A stretch of 64,000 bases of DNA from Deltaproteobacteria bacterium (GCA_020632995.1 JACKEN010000001.1:1830001-1894000), one strand, 5' to 3'. Positions 1 to 8,729 are shown, counted from the stretch's first letter. The notes: generated by a model from the sequence alone, not told the origin. A program made the numbers and translations.

Positions 1-149
1 GACAGCCGCACCGTCTCGACCTCCGCCTCGAGGGCCCGGGAGGTGATCGCCAGGCCGAGCTCCACCGGCGTGGTGGGCTCCGGCCCGCCACAGGCCGACA
101 GGGTGGCCAGCGCGACCGCGGCGAGGAGCGAAGTGCGCGGCAGGCTCAT
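1..149 (-). CDS. Lipoprotein N-terminus (cut by window edge)
   Basis: Only the first 49 codons lie in the window. The ATG at 149-147 is followed by a short hydrophobic stretch (LLAAVALATL) and a lipobox ending LSAC, so the mature protein should begin at a lipidated Cys (about residue 20) and sit on the outer or inner membrane. The mature part starts GGPEPTTP and then has a hydrophilic segment; no domain can be recognised in so short a piece. The start overlaps the stop of the upstream gene by 4 bp (ATGA), so the two are probably co-transcribed and translationally coupled. Confidence 0.75.
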   Translation of the reverse strand, partial: MSLPRTSLLAAVALATLSACGGPEPTTPVELGLAITSRALEAEVETVRL

Positions 150-814
150 CGGATCACCACGTCGAGGCAGCCGCCGCCGGTCGGGCCACACTCGCCCTCT
201 GCGCCACCGCGGCCCGCCAACAAGACGCCAGCGACCACGCCGCCCACGACCGCGACCCCGGCCCCGATCCCCACCCAGAGCCACGGGCTTGTGCCCCCGT
301 CATCGTCCTCGGGCGGGGGCGCGGGCGTCACCGCCTCGGGCGGGGGCGACGCGGGGGGCTCGGTCTGGGTAGGCGGTGGCGGCGCCACGGTGATGGTCGG
401 CGGTGGGGGCGGCGGTCGCGGCTGCGCCTTCGCCCGCACCGCGTCCATCGCCGCGATGGTCTTGGGCGAGGTGCCGTCGGGGGCGGCGGCGCTCTTGTCG
501 AGGCCAAACGCCTTGAGCCAGGCCGCGTCGGCCGCCGCGGCGTCCCCGAGCTCGAACTCCAGCATCCCGAGGTACAGGAAGGCGCGGGCCCGCCCCCCGC
601 TCGACAGGTCCGAGGCGGCAGCGGCGGCCTCGAGTCGCTCCCGGGCCCGCTCGAGGTCGAGGTTCTCGTAGAACGCGATCCCGTCCTCGAGGTCTCGCTG
701 GCCGTCGGCCAGGGCGGCGGGGGACCACAGTGCGGCCAGGGCCACCGCGCCGAGCCACGCGCCGACTCGGGCCGGACGGCGCGGAGCCGCGCGGGAAGGC
801 CGAGGGGCGCTCAT
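146..814 (-). CDS. TPR-like envelope protein with Pro-rich linker and C-terminal membrane segment
   Basis: A protein of 222 aa if it starts at the second ATG (812-814); an in-frame ATG at 850 would add 12 residues. The N-terminus is basic, then has a signal-type hydrophobic stretch ending ALADG. Residues about 35-120 resemble one or two degenerate TPR units (EDGIAFYENLDLERARERL, then FLYLGMLEFELGD). A proline-rich linker of about 50 residues follows, then one membrane-spanning segment (GIGAGVAVVGGVVAGVLLAG) and a short tail with two Cys. This layout is common among uncharacterised myxobacterial envelope proteins; the function is unknown. The gene ends in a 4-bp overlap with the next lipoprotein gene. 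Confidence 0.7.
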   Translation of the reverse strand: MSAPRPSRAAPRRPARVGAWLGAVALAALWSPAALADGQRDLEDGIAFYENLDLERARERLEAAAAASDLSSGGRARAFLYLGMLEFELGDAAAADAAWLKAFGLDKSAAAPDGTSPKTIAAMDAVRAKAQPRPPPPPPTITVAPPPPTQTEPPASPPPEAVTPAPPPEDDDGGTSPWLWVGIGAGVAVVGGVVAGVLLAGRGGAEGECGPTGGGCLDVVIR

Positions 815-938
815 CGAGCCGAGCCTCGCCCAAACGTGGAGCGGTTTCAACCGTCGGACCCCTTCGACTACACCGTGAAGGCGTACCGCCGCACCGGCGA
901 CAGCGGCCGCGGTGCGTGCTCGAGGTGGAGCAACAGGC

Positions 939-1220
939 TCAGGCCAGCGCGGCCTTGAGGCGCTTCTCGATCGAGGCTTGGAGCTTGTCGGGCTTGATGC
1001 CCGCCATCTTGGCCATCATCCCCAGCTTCACCGTGACGGTGACGGAGCTGGGGGTGACCTTGACGTCGCCGGACGCGCCGGTCCCCTTGATGTCGGCCCT
1101 ATCACCCTGCCAGTCCAGCTTCATGCCGTACTTGCTGATGTCGGCCTCGAAGGCCTTCAGGCGGCTCTTCACCTCGTCAGAGGGCAGAGCGTGCGACTCG
1201 GTGACGACGACGTCGCTCAT
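939..1220 (-). CDS. Polyhydroxyalkanoic acid system family protein
   Basis: A 93-aa protein with no signal peptide or membrane segment. Its pattern resembles the small polyhydroxyalkanoic acid system protein family (PF09650 type): alternating strands around KLDWQGDRADIKGTG, a second strand VKVTPSSVTVTVKLG and a basic C-terminal helix (KPDKLQASIEKRLKAAL). Members are found near PHA granule genes in proteobacteria, but also alone, and have no established biochemical activity. No PHA synthase or phasin is in this window, so a granule role is not supported by context. It lies 9 bp downstream of rpmG and is probably co-transcribed with it. Confidence 0.7.
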   Translation of the reverse strand: MSDVVVTESHALPSDEVKSRLKAFEADISKYGMKLDWQGDRADIKGTGASGDVKVTPSSVTVTVKLGMMAKMAGIKPDKLQASIEKRLKAALA

Positions 1221-1229
1221 ATGGACCTC

Positions 1230-1397
1230 TTACTTCAGCTTCTTCTCGACGAAGAGCACGTGCTTCCGAATCTTCGGGTCGTACTTCTTCAGCTCGAGCT
1301 TGTTGGTCATCGTCCGGCGGTTCTTGCTGGTGACGTAGAACGTCCCAGTCCCCGCGGACGACTCCAGCTTGATCAACTCACGGCCAGCCTTCGCCAT
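1230..1397 (-). CDS. rpmG: 50S ribosomal protein L33
   Basis: A 55-aa ORF with the L33 signature: MAKAGRELIKLESSAGTG, then FYVTSKNRR, and a basic tail ending FVEKKLK. L33 is a small 50S protein near the E site. This copy has no cysteine, so it is the zinc-independent (C-minus) form without the two CxxC knuckles of the C-plus form. The start is the ATG at 1397-1395 and the stop is TAA. In many bacteria rpmG sits next to secE-nusG-rplK or rpmB; here it precedes a PHA-system gene, and no tRNA or secE was seen around it. Confidence 0.93.
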   Translation of the reverse strand: MAKAGRELIKLESSAGTGTFYVTSKNRRTMTNKLELKKYDPKIRKHVLFVEKKLK

Positions 1398-1447
1398 AGG
1401 AGCCAGGTCCCTACAGCAGGCTGGGCGACCCGATCAACATAAAACAA

Positions 1448-2500
1448 TCACGGGGTGCCGGGGCCCAGGCTCGCCACGAGCCGCACCGCGGGCGCCTTGC
1501 CCCGGGGCTTGCGCACCTCGCCGACCTCCCAGGCGCCGAGGGCGTCCTTCAGCGCCGCCGCCTTCCTGGGCGTCACCGCGATCAGGAGCCCGCCGCTGGT
1601 CTGGGGATCCGCGGCCAGCCGCACCGCCGCCTCCGGGACCCCCTTCCCCACCACCAGCCCCCGGCCGTAGCCCTTCAGGTTGGCGTTCGTGGTGCCGGGG
1701 AAGATGCCCTCGGCCAGGTAGCCCTCCACCCCGGGCAGGGCCGGGATTTGGGAGGCATCGAGCACCATGTCCACCTTCGATCCCCGGGCCACATTGAGGG
1801 CATGCCCCACCAAACCGAACCCGGTCACGTCGGTGGCGCACCGCACCCCGACCTCGACCATGCGCTGGGCCGCCCGCTGGTTGAGGGCGACCATGTTCGC
1901 CACCAGGGCCCGGGTCTCGGCCGCGGTGCGGCGCTCGGCCTTCATCGCCTGGTAGAGGACCCCGGTCCCGAGGGCCTTCGTCAGGAGCAACCGATCGCCG
2001 GGCCGGGCCCCCTGGTTGGTGGTCATCTTCCGGGGATCCACCAGGCCGGTCACCGCGAACCCGACCTTCAGCTCCGCGTCCTTCACGGTGTGGCCACCCA
2101 CCAGGAATGCCCCACAACGATCCAGCACGTCCTGGGCGCCCTTCAGGATGTCGCCCACCGCCCGGGCCGGCAGCCCCTTCGGGAGCGCCACCAGGCTGAC
2201 CGCCGACAGGGGCTCGCCCCCCATCGCGTAGACGTCGCTCACCGCGTTGGCCGCCGCCACCCGCCCGAAGGTCTCGGGGTCGTCGACGATGGGGGTGATG
2301 ACGTCGATGGTGTGGATCAACCCGCGATCCCGGTCCAGGCGCACCACGCCGGCGTCGTCGGACAGGCCCATGTCCACCAGGACACGCCCGTCCGCCCGCT
2401 TGGAGAGGCCGGAGAGGATGTCGCGCAGGTCGCCCGGACCCACCTTGGCCGCTCAGCCGCCCGACAGGGCGTACTGAGTCAGCCTTATCTTCTTACCCAT
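1448..2500 (-). CDS. selD: Selenide, water dikinase, a selenoprotein read through UGA at codon 16
   Basis: SelD makes selenophosphate from selenide and ATP for selenocysteine and selenouridine synthesis. An ATG-only ORF call would begin near 2443, but the true start is the ATG at 2500-2498. It opens MGKKIRLTQYALSGG, then a TGA (2455-2453), then AAKVGPGDL. The TGA sits exactly where the catalytic Cys/Sec of SelD belongs (Cys17 in E. coli), with the partner Lys three residues later, so it should be decoded as Sec16. Full length is 350 aa, normal for the family. Other family features are present: SDVYAMGG, the Gly-rich VGGHTVKD and ATDVTGFGLVGH. The downstream gene is of a type associated with selenium metabolism. 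The host must also have selA/selB/selC, which are not in the window. Confidence 0.94.
2427..2452 (-). promoter_or_regulatory. Candidate bacterial SECIS hairpin in selD
   Basis: Immediately 3' of the in-frame UGA the mRNA can form a small hairpin: GGTC, loop CGGGC, GACC. It can be extended by wobble pairs. The loop begins 17 nt after the UGA and carries G near its 5' side. Bacterial SECIS elements are short stem-loops at about this distance, with a G in the loop recognised by SelB. The stem is short and lies within constrained coding sequence, so this is a candidate only. Confidence 0.4.
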
Positions 2501-2548
2501 CGCGCGGAAGCTAGCCCGGCCCGGGCGCCGCGTCACGCGCCACGTCGG

Positions 2549-3241
2549 TCAGCGGCCCAGCACGGCGCGGATCGCGGCCCGGGTGCGGGGCGCGCGGCCG
2601 TCCTGGCTGTCGAGGAGCGCCCGCTCGAGGTCCTCGGGCTCGTCGAGATCGTAGCCCACGCCCAGCTCCTCGATGTGCAGGCCAACCTGCAGCGCGGTGG
2701 CCCGGGTGGCCGACATCACCAGATCGGTGGACCACGGGATCCCGCGGAAGAGCCGCCCCGCCGGCCCCGGCAGCCCCACCAGGTCGTAGCCGCCGTCGAC
2801 GGTCGGCCCGAACACCGCCGCCGCCCCCGCGTCGAGCTTGGTGAAGGCCTGGAAGATCCGCTCCCGCGGCATGGTGGGGGCGTCGGAGCCCACGATGACC
2901 ACGTGCGGCGCCCCAGCGTCCCGGCGGGCCTGCTCCATCCGCGTCCCGAGGTCCCCGTCGCCCTGGGGAATGGCCCGCACGCCGGGCGGGCACAGGGCCG
3001 CCGCCTCGGTCAGGGGCGCACCGTCCAGCGCGCAACAGAACAGCGCCTCGGCCTGGATGGCCTCGGCCAGGGCCTCGACCAGCACCAGGACGTCCTCGAG
3101 GAACGCGGCGTACAGGCGCGCCGCCGCCTCCGGCCCGAAGCGCGCGGCGAGGCGGGTCTTCACCTTGCCGGGCAGGGGGAGGCGCCCCATCACCACGATG
3201 GCCCTGCGGGTCGGGGTGAGCTGGGTCCGCACCTCGGACAC
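2549..3241 (-). CDS. Selenium-associated glycosyltransferase (DUF2064 / TIGR04282-like)
   Basis: A 230-aa soluble protein of the nucleotidyl/glycosyl-transferase A fold. Key features are a nucleotide-binding N-terminus (VVMGRLPLPGKVKTRLA), GSDAPTMP as the likely metal-binding acidic motif near residue 115, and VDGGYDLVGL with IPWSTDLVM, typical of the family named rSAM/selenodomain-associated transferase 1. Family members cluster with selenium genes but their substrate is not established. Its position 48 bp upstream of selD on the same strand fits that association. The start ATG at 3241 follows the stop of the isomerase gene by 21 bp. A CofC/MobA-like nucleotidyltransferase is the main alternative. 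Confidence 0.82.
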   Translation of the reverse strand: MSEVRTQLTPTRRAIVVMGRLPLPGKVKTRLAARFGPEAAARLYAAFLEDVLVLVEALAEAIQAEALFCCALDGAPLTEAAALCPPGVRAIPQGDGDLGTRMEQARRDAGAPHVVIVGSDAPTMPRERIFQAFTKLDAGAAAVFGPTVDGGYDLVGLPGPAGRLFRGIPWSTDLVMSATRATALQVGLHIEELGVGYDLDEPEDLERALLDSQDGRAPRTRAAIRAVLGR

Positions 3242-3262
3242 TGTCGCCCAGATGGCGCGGCG

Positions 3263-4267
3263 TCACAAGAACCGGAGCGTCAACAGATCTTGCACATCGA
3301 GGAGACCCACCGGCCGGTTCTCCTCGTCCACCACCACCACCTGGTCGACGTGGTGGGCCCGCAGCACCTCGGCCGCCGCGGTGACGTGCTGGTTCGGGCG
3401 CACCGTCTTGGGGTGGCGCCCCATGCACGCGTGGACCGGGCGCTCCAGGTGGAGCTCCCCCTCCTCGGAGAGGCGCCGCAGATCGCCGTCGGTGAAGATG
3501 CCGGACAGCTTGCCCGCCTTGGTCACCACCACCGCCGCGCCCGGGCGCCCCGGGGTGGCGGTCATCGTCGCGATGACCTGCGACAGCGGCGTGGTGCGCT
3601 GCACCACCGGGAGCATGTTCCCGGTGCGCATCACCGTCTTCACCCGGCGCAGCTTGCGGCCGAGGGACCCCGCGGGGTGGAAGGCCGCGAAGTCCTCCTC
3701 GGTGAAGCCGCGCACCTTGAGGACCGCCATGGCCAGCGCGTCACCGAGGGCCATCATCACCGTGGTGCTCGTGGTGGGGGCGAGGCCGGTGCCCGCCTCC
3801 TCCCAGCGCCCCATCTCGAGGGTCAGATCCGCGGCCCGCCCCAACGACGAGGCCTTGCTCGCGGTCATGGCCAGGACCTTTGCCCCCATCTCCTTCACCG
3901 GCCCGAGCAGGCTCAGCATCTCCTCGGTCTCGCCGGAGTGGGACAGCGCGAGGAGGACGTCCTCCCGGGTGATGCGCCCGAGGTCGCCGTGGAGCGCGTC
4001 GCCGGGGTGTACGAAATGTGAGGGGGTGCCGGTGGAGGCGAAGGTGGCGGAGATCTTCTGGGCCACGAAGTTGGCCTTGCCCATCCCCGAGACCACCAGC
4101 CGCCCCGCGCAGCCTGCGATCGCGTGCACCGCGGCCGGGAAGTCGCCGTTCAGGCGGGAGGCGGCGTCGCTCACCGCCCGCGCCTCGTCCCGCAGGACCT
4201 CCCGGGCCACCGCCAGGACGTCCACGGGCGGCGCACCGCTGGTTGGGCCCGGGCGCTGTGCTCGCAC
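3263..4267 (-). CDS. kdsD: D-arabinose-5-phosphate isomerase (KdsD/KpsF family)
   Basis: Interconverts D-ribulose 5-phosphate and D-arabinose 5-phosphate, the first step towards Kdo of lipopolysaccharide. The 334-aa protein starts at GTG (4267-4265). An N-terminal SIS domain carries VSGMGKANFVAQKISATFASTGTP, the LALSHSGETEE phosphosugar loop and FHPAGSLGRKL, all characteristic of KdsD/KpsF. Two C-terminal CBS motifs follow (about residues 205-330), ending LDVQDLLTLRFL. Length matches the family (about 320-330). It is the first gene of a probable minus-strand run with the transferase and selD (gaps of 21 and 48 bp). It supports a Gram-negative, LPS-bearing cell. Confidence 0.93.
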   Translation of the reverse strand: MRAQRPGPTSGAPPVDVLAVAREVLRDEARAVSDAASRLNGDFPAAVHAIAGCAGRLVVSGMGKANFVAQKISATFASTGTPSHFVHPGDALHGDLGRITREDVLLALSHSGETEEMLSLLGPVKEMGAKVLAMTASKASSLGRAADLTLEMGRWEEAGTGLAPTTSTTVMMALGDALAMAVLKVRGFTEEDFAAFHPAGSLGRKLRRVKTVMRTGNMLPVVQRTTPLSQVIATMTATPGRPGAAVVVTKAGKLSGIFTDGDLRRLSEEGELHLERPVHACMGRHPKTVRPNQHVTAAAEVLRAHHVDQVVVVDEENRPVGLLDVQDLLTLRFL

Positions 4268-4305
4268 GGCGGAACCTAACGACGCTCGCAGGACGCTTGT
4301 AAAGG

Positions 4306-5643
4306 TTACAGCGACACGTGCAGGCCGGTGGACAGCTTGAAGTCACCGTTGAAGACGGTGGCGTCGAGCAGGGTCGGGTCCTCCTGGAAGGCCACCCGGG
4401 TCCCGGTGCCGGTGAGCCCCACGCGCTGATAGGAATACCCGGCGTTCACGTAGGCCCCGAACATGTCGGTGAACCAGTAGCGGACCTGCCCCCCGACTCG
4501 CACGATGAAGCCGCTGCCGCCCTCGCCGGTGGTGGTGGGCCCCTCGCTGTAGCTGAGGAGCAGCCCGCCGCGGCCCTCGAGCTCGAACACGAGGTCCTCC
4601 ATCGGCGCGACCCCGATGCGCAGGCCACCTTGCACGTTGATCCCGCTGTAGCTGACCACCACCGTGTTCTCGCCCTGCCCCTGGGCGGTCATCGAGGCGT
4701 ACTCGGCCCCCACCAGCGGGGTGAGGTACAGGCCCCCGGAGGTGCCGATGTCGGTGAGGTTCAGGCGATAGGAGACCGCGCCGCCGACGTCGAAGAAGCG
4801 CCCGCTCGGCTCGTTCGGATCCACCGGCGGATCCACGTCCACCACGAACTTCACCGGCACGAAGGAGGTCCACACCTCACCGCCCAGGCCGAGCCTGGGC
4901 GCGCGCACCACCACGTGCGCGGTGACGAGCAGGAGCGGGCTCAGGGTGTACGCGAGACCGGTGACGTCGCCGCCCACCGCCACCGTATAGGCGCTGCCCA
5001 TCTGGGTCCCGACCCCGACGCTCAGGCGGACGATGCCGTCCTCCTTGTCGCCCAGCCCGGACGAGCTGCGGCGGCGGCTGACCTCGGCCTCGGGGGCCTC
5101 GTCTTTGGGCACCGCGGCGGTGGCCACCGGCGCGGGTGGCGGGGGCGCCTCGTCCTTCGGCACGACCGGCGCCACCACCCGGGGCTGCTCGGCCGCCGCG
5201 GCGGCCGCAGCCTCCGCCTCGGCCGCCCGCTCCGCCGCGATGGCCCCGAGCTGCTTGCCCACCTTGGCCGCCGCCGCCTTCGCGCCAGCCGGCTTGCGGT
5301 AGCTGGTGCGGACGCTCTTCAGCTCCTCACCCTCCGCCGTGAACAGGCGCACGGTGGCGGAGCGCTTCTTCTTCGCGTAGCGCACCTCGGTCACCACCAG
5401 GAAGTCCGCCCCCGCCTCCTCGGCCGGCGCGGTGAAGGACGGCGTGCCCGGGCGGACCGCCGCCACCCCGATCGTGGTGACCCCCGCGGCCTTCAGGCCC
5501 TTCACGAGGCCGGACTCGAAGCCGGCGGGGTTGGCCTTCTTGGAGCCCTTGACCTTGGCCACCGCGACCTTCGCCGGGCCGGCGTGGGCCCCCAGCGGGA
5601 TCGCCACCAGGGCGAGGACGAGCAGGACGCTACGGGCCGTCAT
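4306..5643 (-). CDS. Secreted protein with C-terminal outer-membrane beta-barrel
   Basis: The predicted start is the ATG at 5643-5641; an upstream in-frame ATG at 5793 precedes non-coding-looking sequence. The 445-aa product has a signal peptide (MTARSVLLVLALVAIPLGAHA). An N-terminal domain of about 120 residues (KVAVAKVKGSKKA) resembles the small alpha/beta domain that myxobacterial secreted proteins use for summing gene-family functions. A very Ala-rich helix and a Pro-rich linker follow. The C-terminal half (from about residue 190) has alternating amphipathic strands ending in STGLHVSL, as expected for an outer-membrane barrel. No enzymatic motif is visible. Confidence 0.72.
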   Translation of the reverse strand: MTARSVLLVLALVAIPLGAHAGPAKVAVAKVKGSKKANPAGFESGLVKGLKAAGVTTIGVAAVRPGTPSFTAPAEEAGADFLVVTEVRYAKKKRSATVRLFTAEGEELKSVRTSYRKPAGAKAAAAKVGKQLGAIAAERAAEAEAAAAAAAEQPRVVAPVVPKDEAPPPPAPVATAAVPKDEAPEAEVSRRRSSSGLGDKEDGIVRLSVGVGTQMGSAYTVAVGGDVTGLAYTLSPLLLVTAHVVVRAPRLGLGGEVWTSFVPVKFVVDVDPPVDPNEPSGRFFDVGGAVSYRLNLTDIGTSGGLYLTPLVGAEYASMTAQGQGENTVVVSYSGINVQGGLRIGVAPMEDLVFELEGRGGLLLSYSEGPTTTGEGGSGFIVRVGGQVRYWFTDMFGAYVNAGYSYQRVGLTGTGTRVAFQEDPTLLDATVFNGDFKLSTGLHVSL

Positions 5644-5828
5644 GGACGCGCCCACTTCACTCCAACCCCGGCTCGAGATCAAACCCACGGCCGACCGAGG
5701 CCCCGAATCCGCCCCGATCGAGGGCGAACACGGCCCCGAAGAGCCCGACCGGGCCCCAGATGGGACTCTGATCTTTGCGCCGCGGCGCCGCACGGGGCGC
5801 CGCGGACCTCGTGGGCGCTTGGCGGGCG

Positions 5829-8030
5829 TCAGCGGGAGCCGAAGATCCGGTCGAGGAGCGACTTGCGGGTACGCTCGCCCTCCCCGTCCGCCTTCGGCTT
5901 GGGGGGCGGGTTCGCCGCCGCCCCGTCCCCGGGTGCGGGCTCCGGCGCACGCGCCGCGCTCCCCACCGTCTCCGGCAAGGACTCCGGCGCCTCGGGGGCG
6001 GCCTTCCGCGGCCGCCGCGACCGGGTGCGCTTCGGGGTCGCCTCCGGGAGCAGCGGGTCGGCCTCGGCCGCCGCCTGGGACGCGACCGACACCGGCGCAT
6101 CCGCCACCTCGGCCGGGGCCGAGTCGGCCTCCGCCATCGGCTCACCCGCCGCCTTGGCCCGGGCTCGCTCCATGCGCGCCTTGCGCTCCGCCTTCAGCTG
6201 CTCGAGGCGCTCCGGCGAGGGGCGCCCGGTGAAGGTGGTGCTGCCCTTGGCCTCCAGCACCTTCGGGGCCTCCCGGAGGGCCGCCGCGGCCTCCTTGCCG
6301 TCCTCGGCCGGGCGCTCCGCCCGGCGAGCCTCGCGACCCTCGCGACCCTCGCGACCCTCGCGACCCTCGCGATCCCGGTCCCGGTCCTTGCCCCGGCGAC
6401 GGCGCTTCTTGCCGTCGACCTTCCCCTCCAACTCGGACTCGGACTCGGACTCGATCGGCGCGCCCTCGACCTTCTTGCGCTTCTTCCGCTTTCGCTTGCT
6501 CGCCGCGTCGCGGCGCTCCCGCGGGGGCAGCTTGTCGGTGATCTCGGCCAACAGCTCACCCTTCGAGAGGAACTGCACCTCGTCCTTGCCCCGGTCCATC
6601 TCGGGCCGGGCGGTGATCACGATGCGGCAGCGGTACTCCCGCTCGAAGCCCAACAGCTCGGAGCGCTTGTAGTTCGACAGGTACTCCGCGGTCTCGCGGT
6701 GGGTGACCACCCGGACCTCGCCCACCTCGCCCTGGGCCAGGCGCGCCTCCACCCGGCGCAGGATCGACAGGGAGTGGCTCTCCGCGGTGCGGAGCCAGCC
6801 GGTGCCCTGACAGACCTCGCAGCGCTTCTGGAACGCCTTGCGCATGCCCTGCCGGATCCGCTGCCGGGTGAGCACGCACAGGCCCTTGGAGTTGATGCGC
6901 GAGATCTTCCAGCGCGCCTTGTCGTCCTTCGACGCCTCGGAGAGGGCCTTCTCGACCTCCCGCTTGTGGCGGGTCATCTCCATGTCGATGAAGTCCACCA
7001 CCACGATGCCGCCGAGGTCGCGCAATCGGAGTTGACGTGCGACCTCCTCCGCCGCCTCGAGGTTGGTCTTGAAGACGGTGTTCTCGTGGTCACCCTCCGC
7101 GGTGTTCTTCCCGGAGTTCACGTCGATGGCGACCAGGGCCTCGGTCTGATCGACCACGATGGAGCCGCCGCTCGGCAGGCTCACCCGCCGCTCGAACGTC
7201 GCCTCGATCTGCTCCTCGACGTGGTAGTACGCGAAGATCGGGATCGGGTTCTGGAAGTACTTCAGGCGCTCTGCCAGCTCCGGCATCACCTCGTTGAAGT
7301 ACTCGACCGCCGCCTCGTACTCCTCGCGGCTGTCGATCCAGACCTCGTCGACGTCCTCGTTGAAGTAGTCGCGCAGGGTCCGCGCGATGAGATCGGGCTC
7401 CGCGTACAGGATCGACGGGGCCCGGGCGATCTTCGCCGACTCCCGGATCTTCTCGAGCTGGGCCGCGACCTTGTCGAGGTCCTTCTGGATCCCGAGCCGG
7501 GTCTGGTTCAGGCCCGCGGTGCGCACGATGAAGCCGCAGCCCTCGGGCTTGGTGATCTTCTGGGCCATGGTGCGGATGCGACGCCGCACCTTCTCGTCTT
7601 CGATCTTGCGGGAGATGCCGCCGGCGTCGCTGCCCGGCATCAGCACCACGTAGCGGCCCGGCAGGGACAGGTAGGTGGTCAGGGTCGCGCCCTTGTCACC
7701 CACCGCGTCCTTCGCCACCTGGACCAGGATGTCCTGGTCGCGACGCACGACGTCGGTGATCTTGGGGCGCTCCTTCTTGTCCCACTTCTTGTAGTACTGA
7801 TCGGGCGAGATCTCGGAGAACGGCAAGAAGCCTTGCTTGTGCTGGCCGAAGTCGACGAAGGCCGCCTCGAGCGAGCCCTCGACGTTCCTCACCTTGCCCT
7901 TGTAGATGTTGCTCTTGACGGTGCTCTTCTCGGCTGCCTCGATGTCCAGCTCGATGAGCTCACCATCTTCGACGATGGCGATGCGCAGCTCCCCTGGAGC
8001 TGTCGCGTTGACTAGCATTCGGACGGTCAT
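5829..8030 (-). CDS. rne: Ribonuclease E/G
   Basis: Endoribonuclease that initiates mRNA decay and processes rRNA and tRNA precursors. The 733-aa protein has an S1 RNA-binding domain (about residues 36-120). Catalytic Asp303 lies in AIDVNSGK and Asp346 in VVVDFIDM, and the zinc-link CxxC is at 404-407 (CEVCQGTG). The numbering matches E. coli RNase E. The catalytic half ends near residue 515. The C-terminal tail is charged and low in complexity, with a Lys/Arg block, a run of REG tripeptides and an Ala/Pro/Glu-rich end, and probably serves as a degradosome or RNA-binding scaffold. The start ATG at 8030 is preceded by an unusually long non-coding stretch. Confidence 0.95.
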   Translation of the reverse strand: MTVRMLVNATAPGELRIAIVEDGELIELDIEAAEKSTVKSNIYKGKVRNVEGSLEAAFVDFGQHKQGFLPFSEISPDQYYKKWDKKERPKITDVVRRDQDILVQVAKDAVGDKGATLTTYLSLPGRYVVLMPGSDAGGISRKIEDEKVRRRIRTMAQKITKPEGCGFIVRTAGLNQTRLGIQKDLDKVAAQLEKIRESAKIARAPSILYAEPDLIARTLRDYFNEDVDEVWIDSREEYEAAVEYFNEVMPELAERLKYFQNPIPIFAYYHVEEQIEATFERRVSLPSGGSIVVDQTEALVAIDVNSGKNTAEGDHENTVFKTNLEAAEEVARQLRLRDLGGIVVVDFIDMEMTRHKREVEKALSEASKDDKARWKISRINSKGLCVLTRQRIRQGMRKAFQKRCEVCQGTGWLRTAESHSLSILRRVEARLAQGEVGEVRVVTHRETAEYLSNYKRSELLGFEREYRCRIVITARPEMDRGKDEVQFLSKGELLAEITDKLPPRERRDAASKRKRKKRKKVEGAPIESESESELEGKVDGKKRRRRGKDRDRDREGREGREGREGREARRAERPAEDGKEAAAALREAPKVLEAKGSTTFTGRPSPERLEQLKAERKARMERARAKAAGEPMAEADSAPAEVADAPVSVASQAAAEADPLLPEATPKRTRSRRPRKAAPEAPESLPETVGSAARAPEPAPGDGAAANPPPKPKADGEGERTRKSLLDRIFGSR
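6329..6373 (-). repeat. Five tandem 9-bp units inside rne
   Basis: The unit CCTCGCGAC (plus-strand reading) is repeated five times, the last with one change. On the minus strand it encodes repeated Arg-Glu-Gly tripeptides in the disordered tail of RNase E. Such in-frame short repeats vary readily in copy number by slippage without breaking the frame. Confidence 0.85.
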
Positions 8031-8729
8031 GGAAAGGGTCTCTCCATGAGCCCGGGGGTGCGCCCGCCCTCGCCTGTGACGGCGGGGACCGGTCCTTCAT
8101 GCCTCGGCGGCGTCCTCGTGACGGGCCCCCGACGCCCGGAGCGTCGACAAGGGCCAGGGTGGCTGCCCGAGCCGGACCGGCCTGCTCCGTGACCCCAAGG
8201 GCGCCGGCTTCGCCATGTGGCGGGGCGCGGCCAGGGGTAGAGGGCAGTTGATCCGCGGAGCTCGGGGCCCCGCCTCGCGGCAGGGCTGCGTCCGTTTTCA
8301 CAAGCGAAGCGCGCAGCGGGCGTGAGGCCCGCCGAGATGGGTGGGGCGGCTCGGCCGACCCGGCACCCGAGGAAGGGGCGTCTCCGCGACAGGGGCCCCA
8401 CGCACACGCGCCGCGCCACGCTCCATTGGAGACGTCCATGGCTCGGCGGGCAGGCAGGTGGGTGACCCTCGGGTCGTCGGAGCGCGATCGCACCTTGAGT
8501 GGGCTCTTCTTTCGGGTTCGCACTTACAGCGTAACCCGGAGTCTATGTCGCTCTGGCCGCCCCGGCTCGGGGCCGATCCCCTTGGCGCTCCGCCAGGTTG
8601 GCGGGCGTTGGCCGGCGGCGGCGACGCGATTTCGGGGAGACCATACACGGTTGGTGCTGAAAGAGCCAGCAGTCATCACCGACATTGGAAACAGGTGACC
8701 AACCCGGGGCGGCCTGCTAGGGCTCCGCC
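8031..8729. other. Long divergent intergenic region between rne and guaB
   Basis: Almost 700 bp without a convincing gene. ORFs on both strands have poor composition and no recognisable product. On the minus strand it should hold the promoter and a long leader of rne; RNase E genes are often autoregulated through long structured leaders. On the plus strand it ends at the guaB start. It contains one copy of a structured dispersed repeat (8298-8367) and a short palindrome CTCCATTGGAG. I looked for tmRNA, RNase P RNA and 6S signatures and did not find them. No promoter is good enough to call. Confidence 0.6.
8298..8367 (+). repeat. Structured dispersed repeat, copy A
   Basis: This roughly 70-bp block reads CACAAGCGAAGCGCGCAG, then a hairpin built on GGGCGTGAGGCCC, then GGGTGGGGCGGCTCGGCC and GACCCGG. 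The same order of motifs occurs at 44711-44755 (plus, shortened) and 47680-47750 (minus). The common core is GCAAGCG.AGC, an inverted repeat CGGGC(GAA)GCCCG, GAGGGGTGGG and a GGC..GCC arm. It is non-coding in all three places and lies here in the rne leader region. Confidence 0.75.

Noticed and set aside
1748..4021. Long plus-strand ORF of 757 codons
   Set aside because: It is antisense to selD, the glycosyltransferase and kdsD, is rich in His, Arg and Gly as expected for a shadow frame in GC-rich DNA, and has no recognisable motif. The same applies to other very long antisense ORFs, such as those at 5775-8015, 28546-31563 and 44634-47000.
8031..8729. tmRNA, RNase P RNA or 6S RNA in the rne-guaB gap
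   Set aside because: None of the conserved segments (GAGGAAAGTCCGGGC-type, tRNA-like T-loop, or the open 6S bubble) could be found on either strand.
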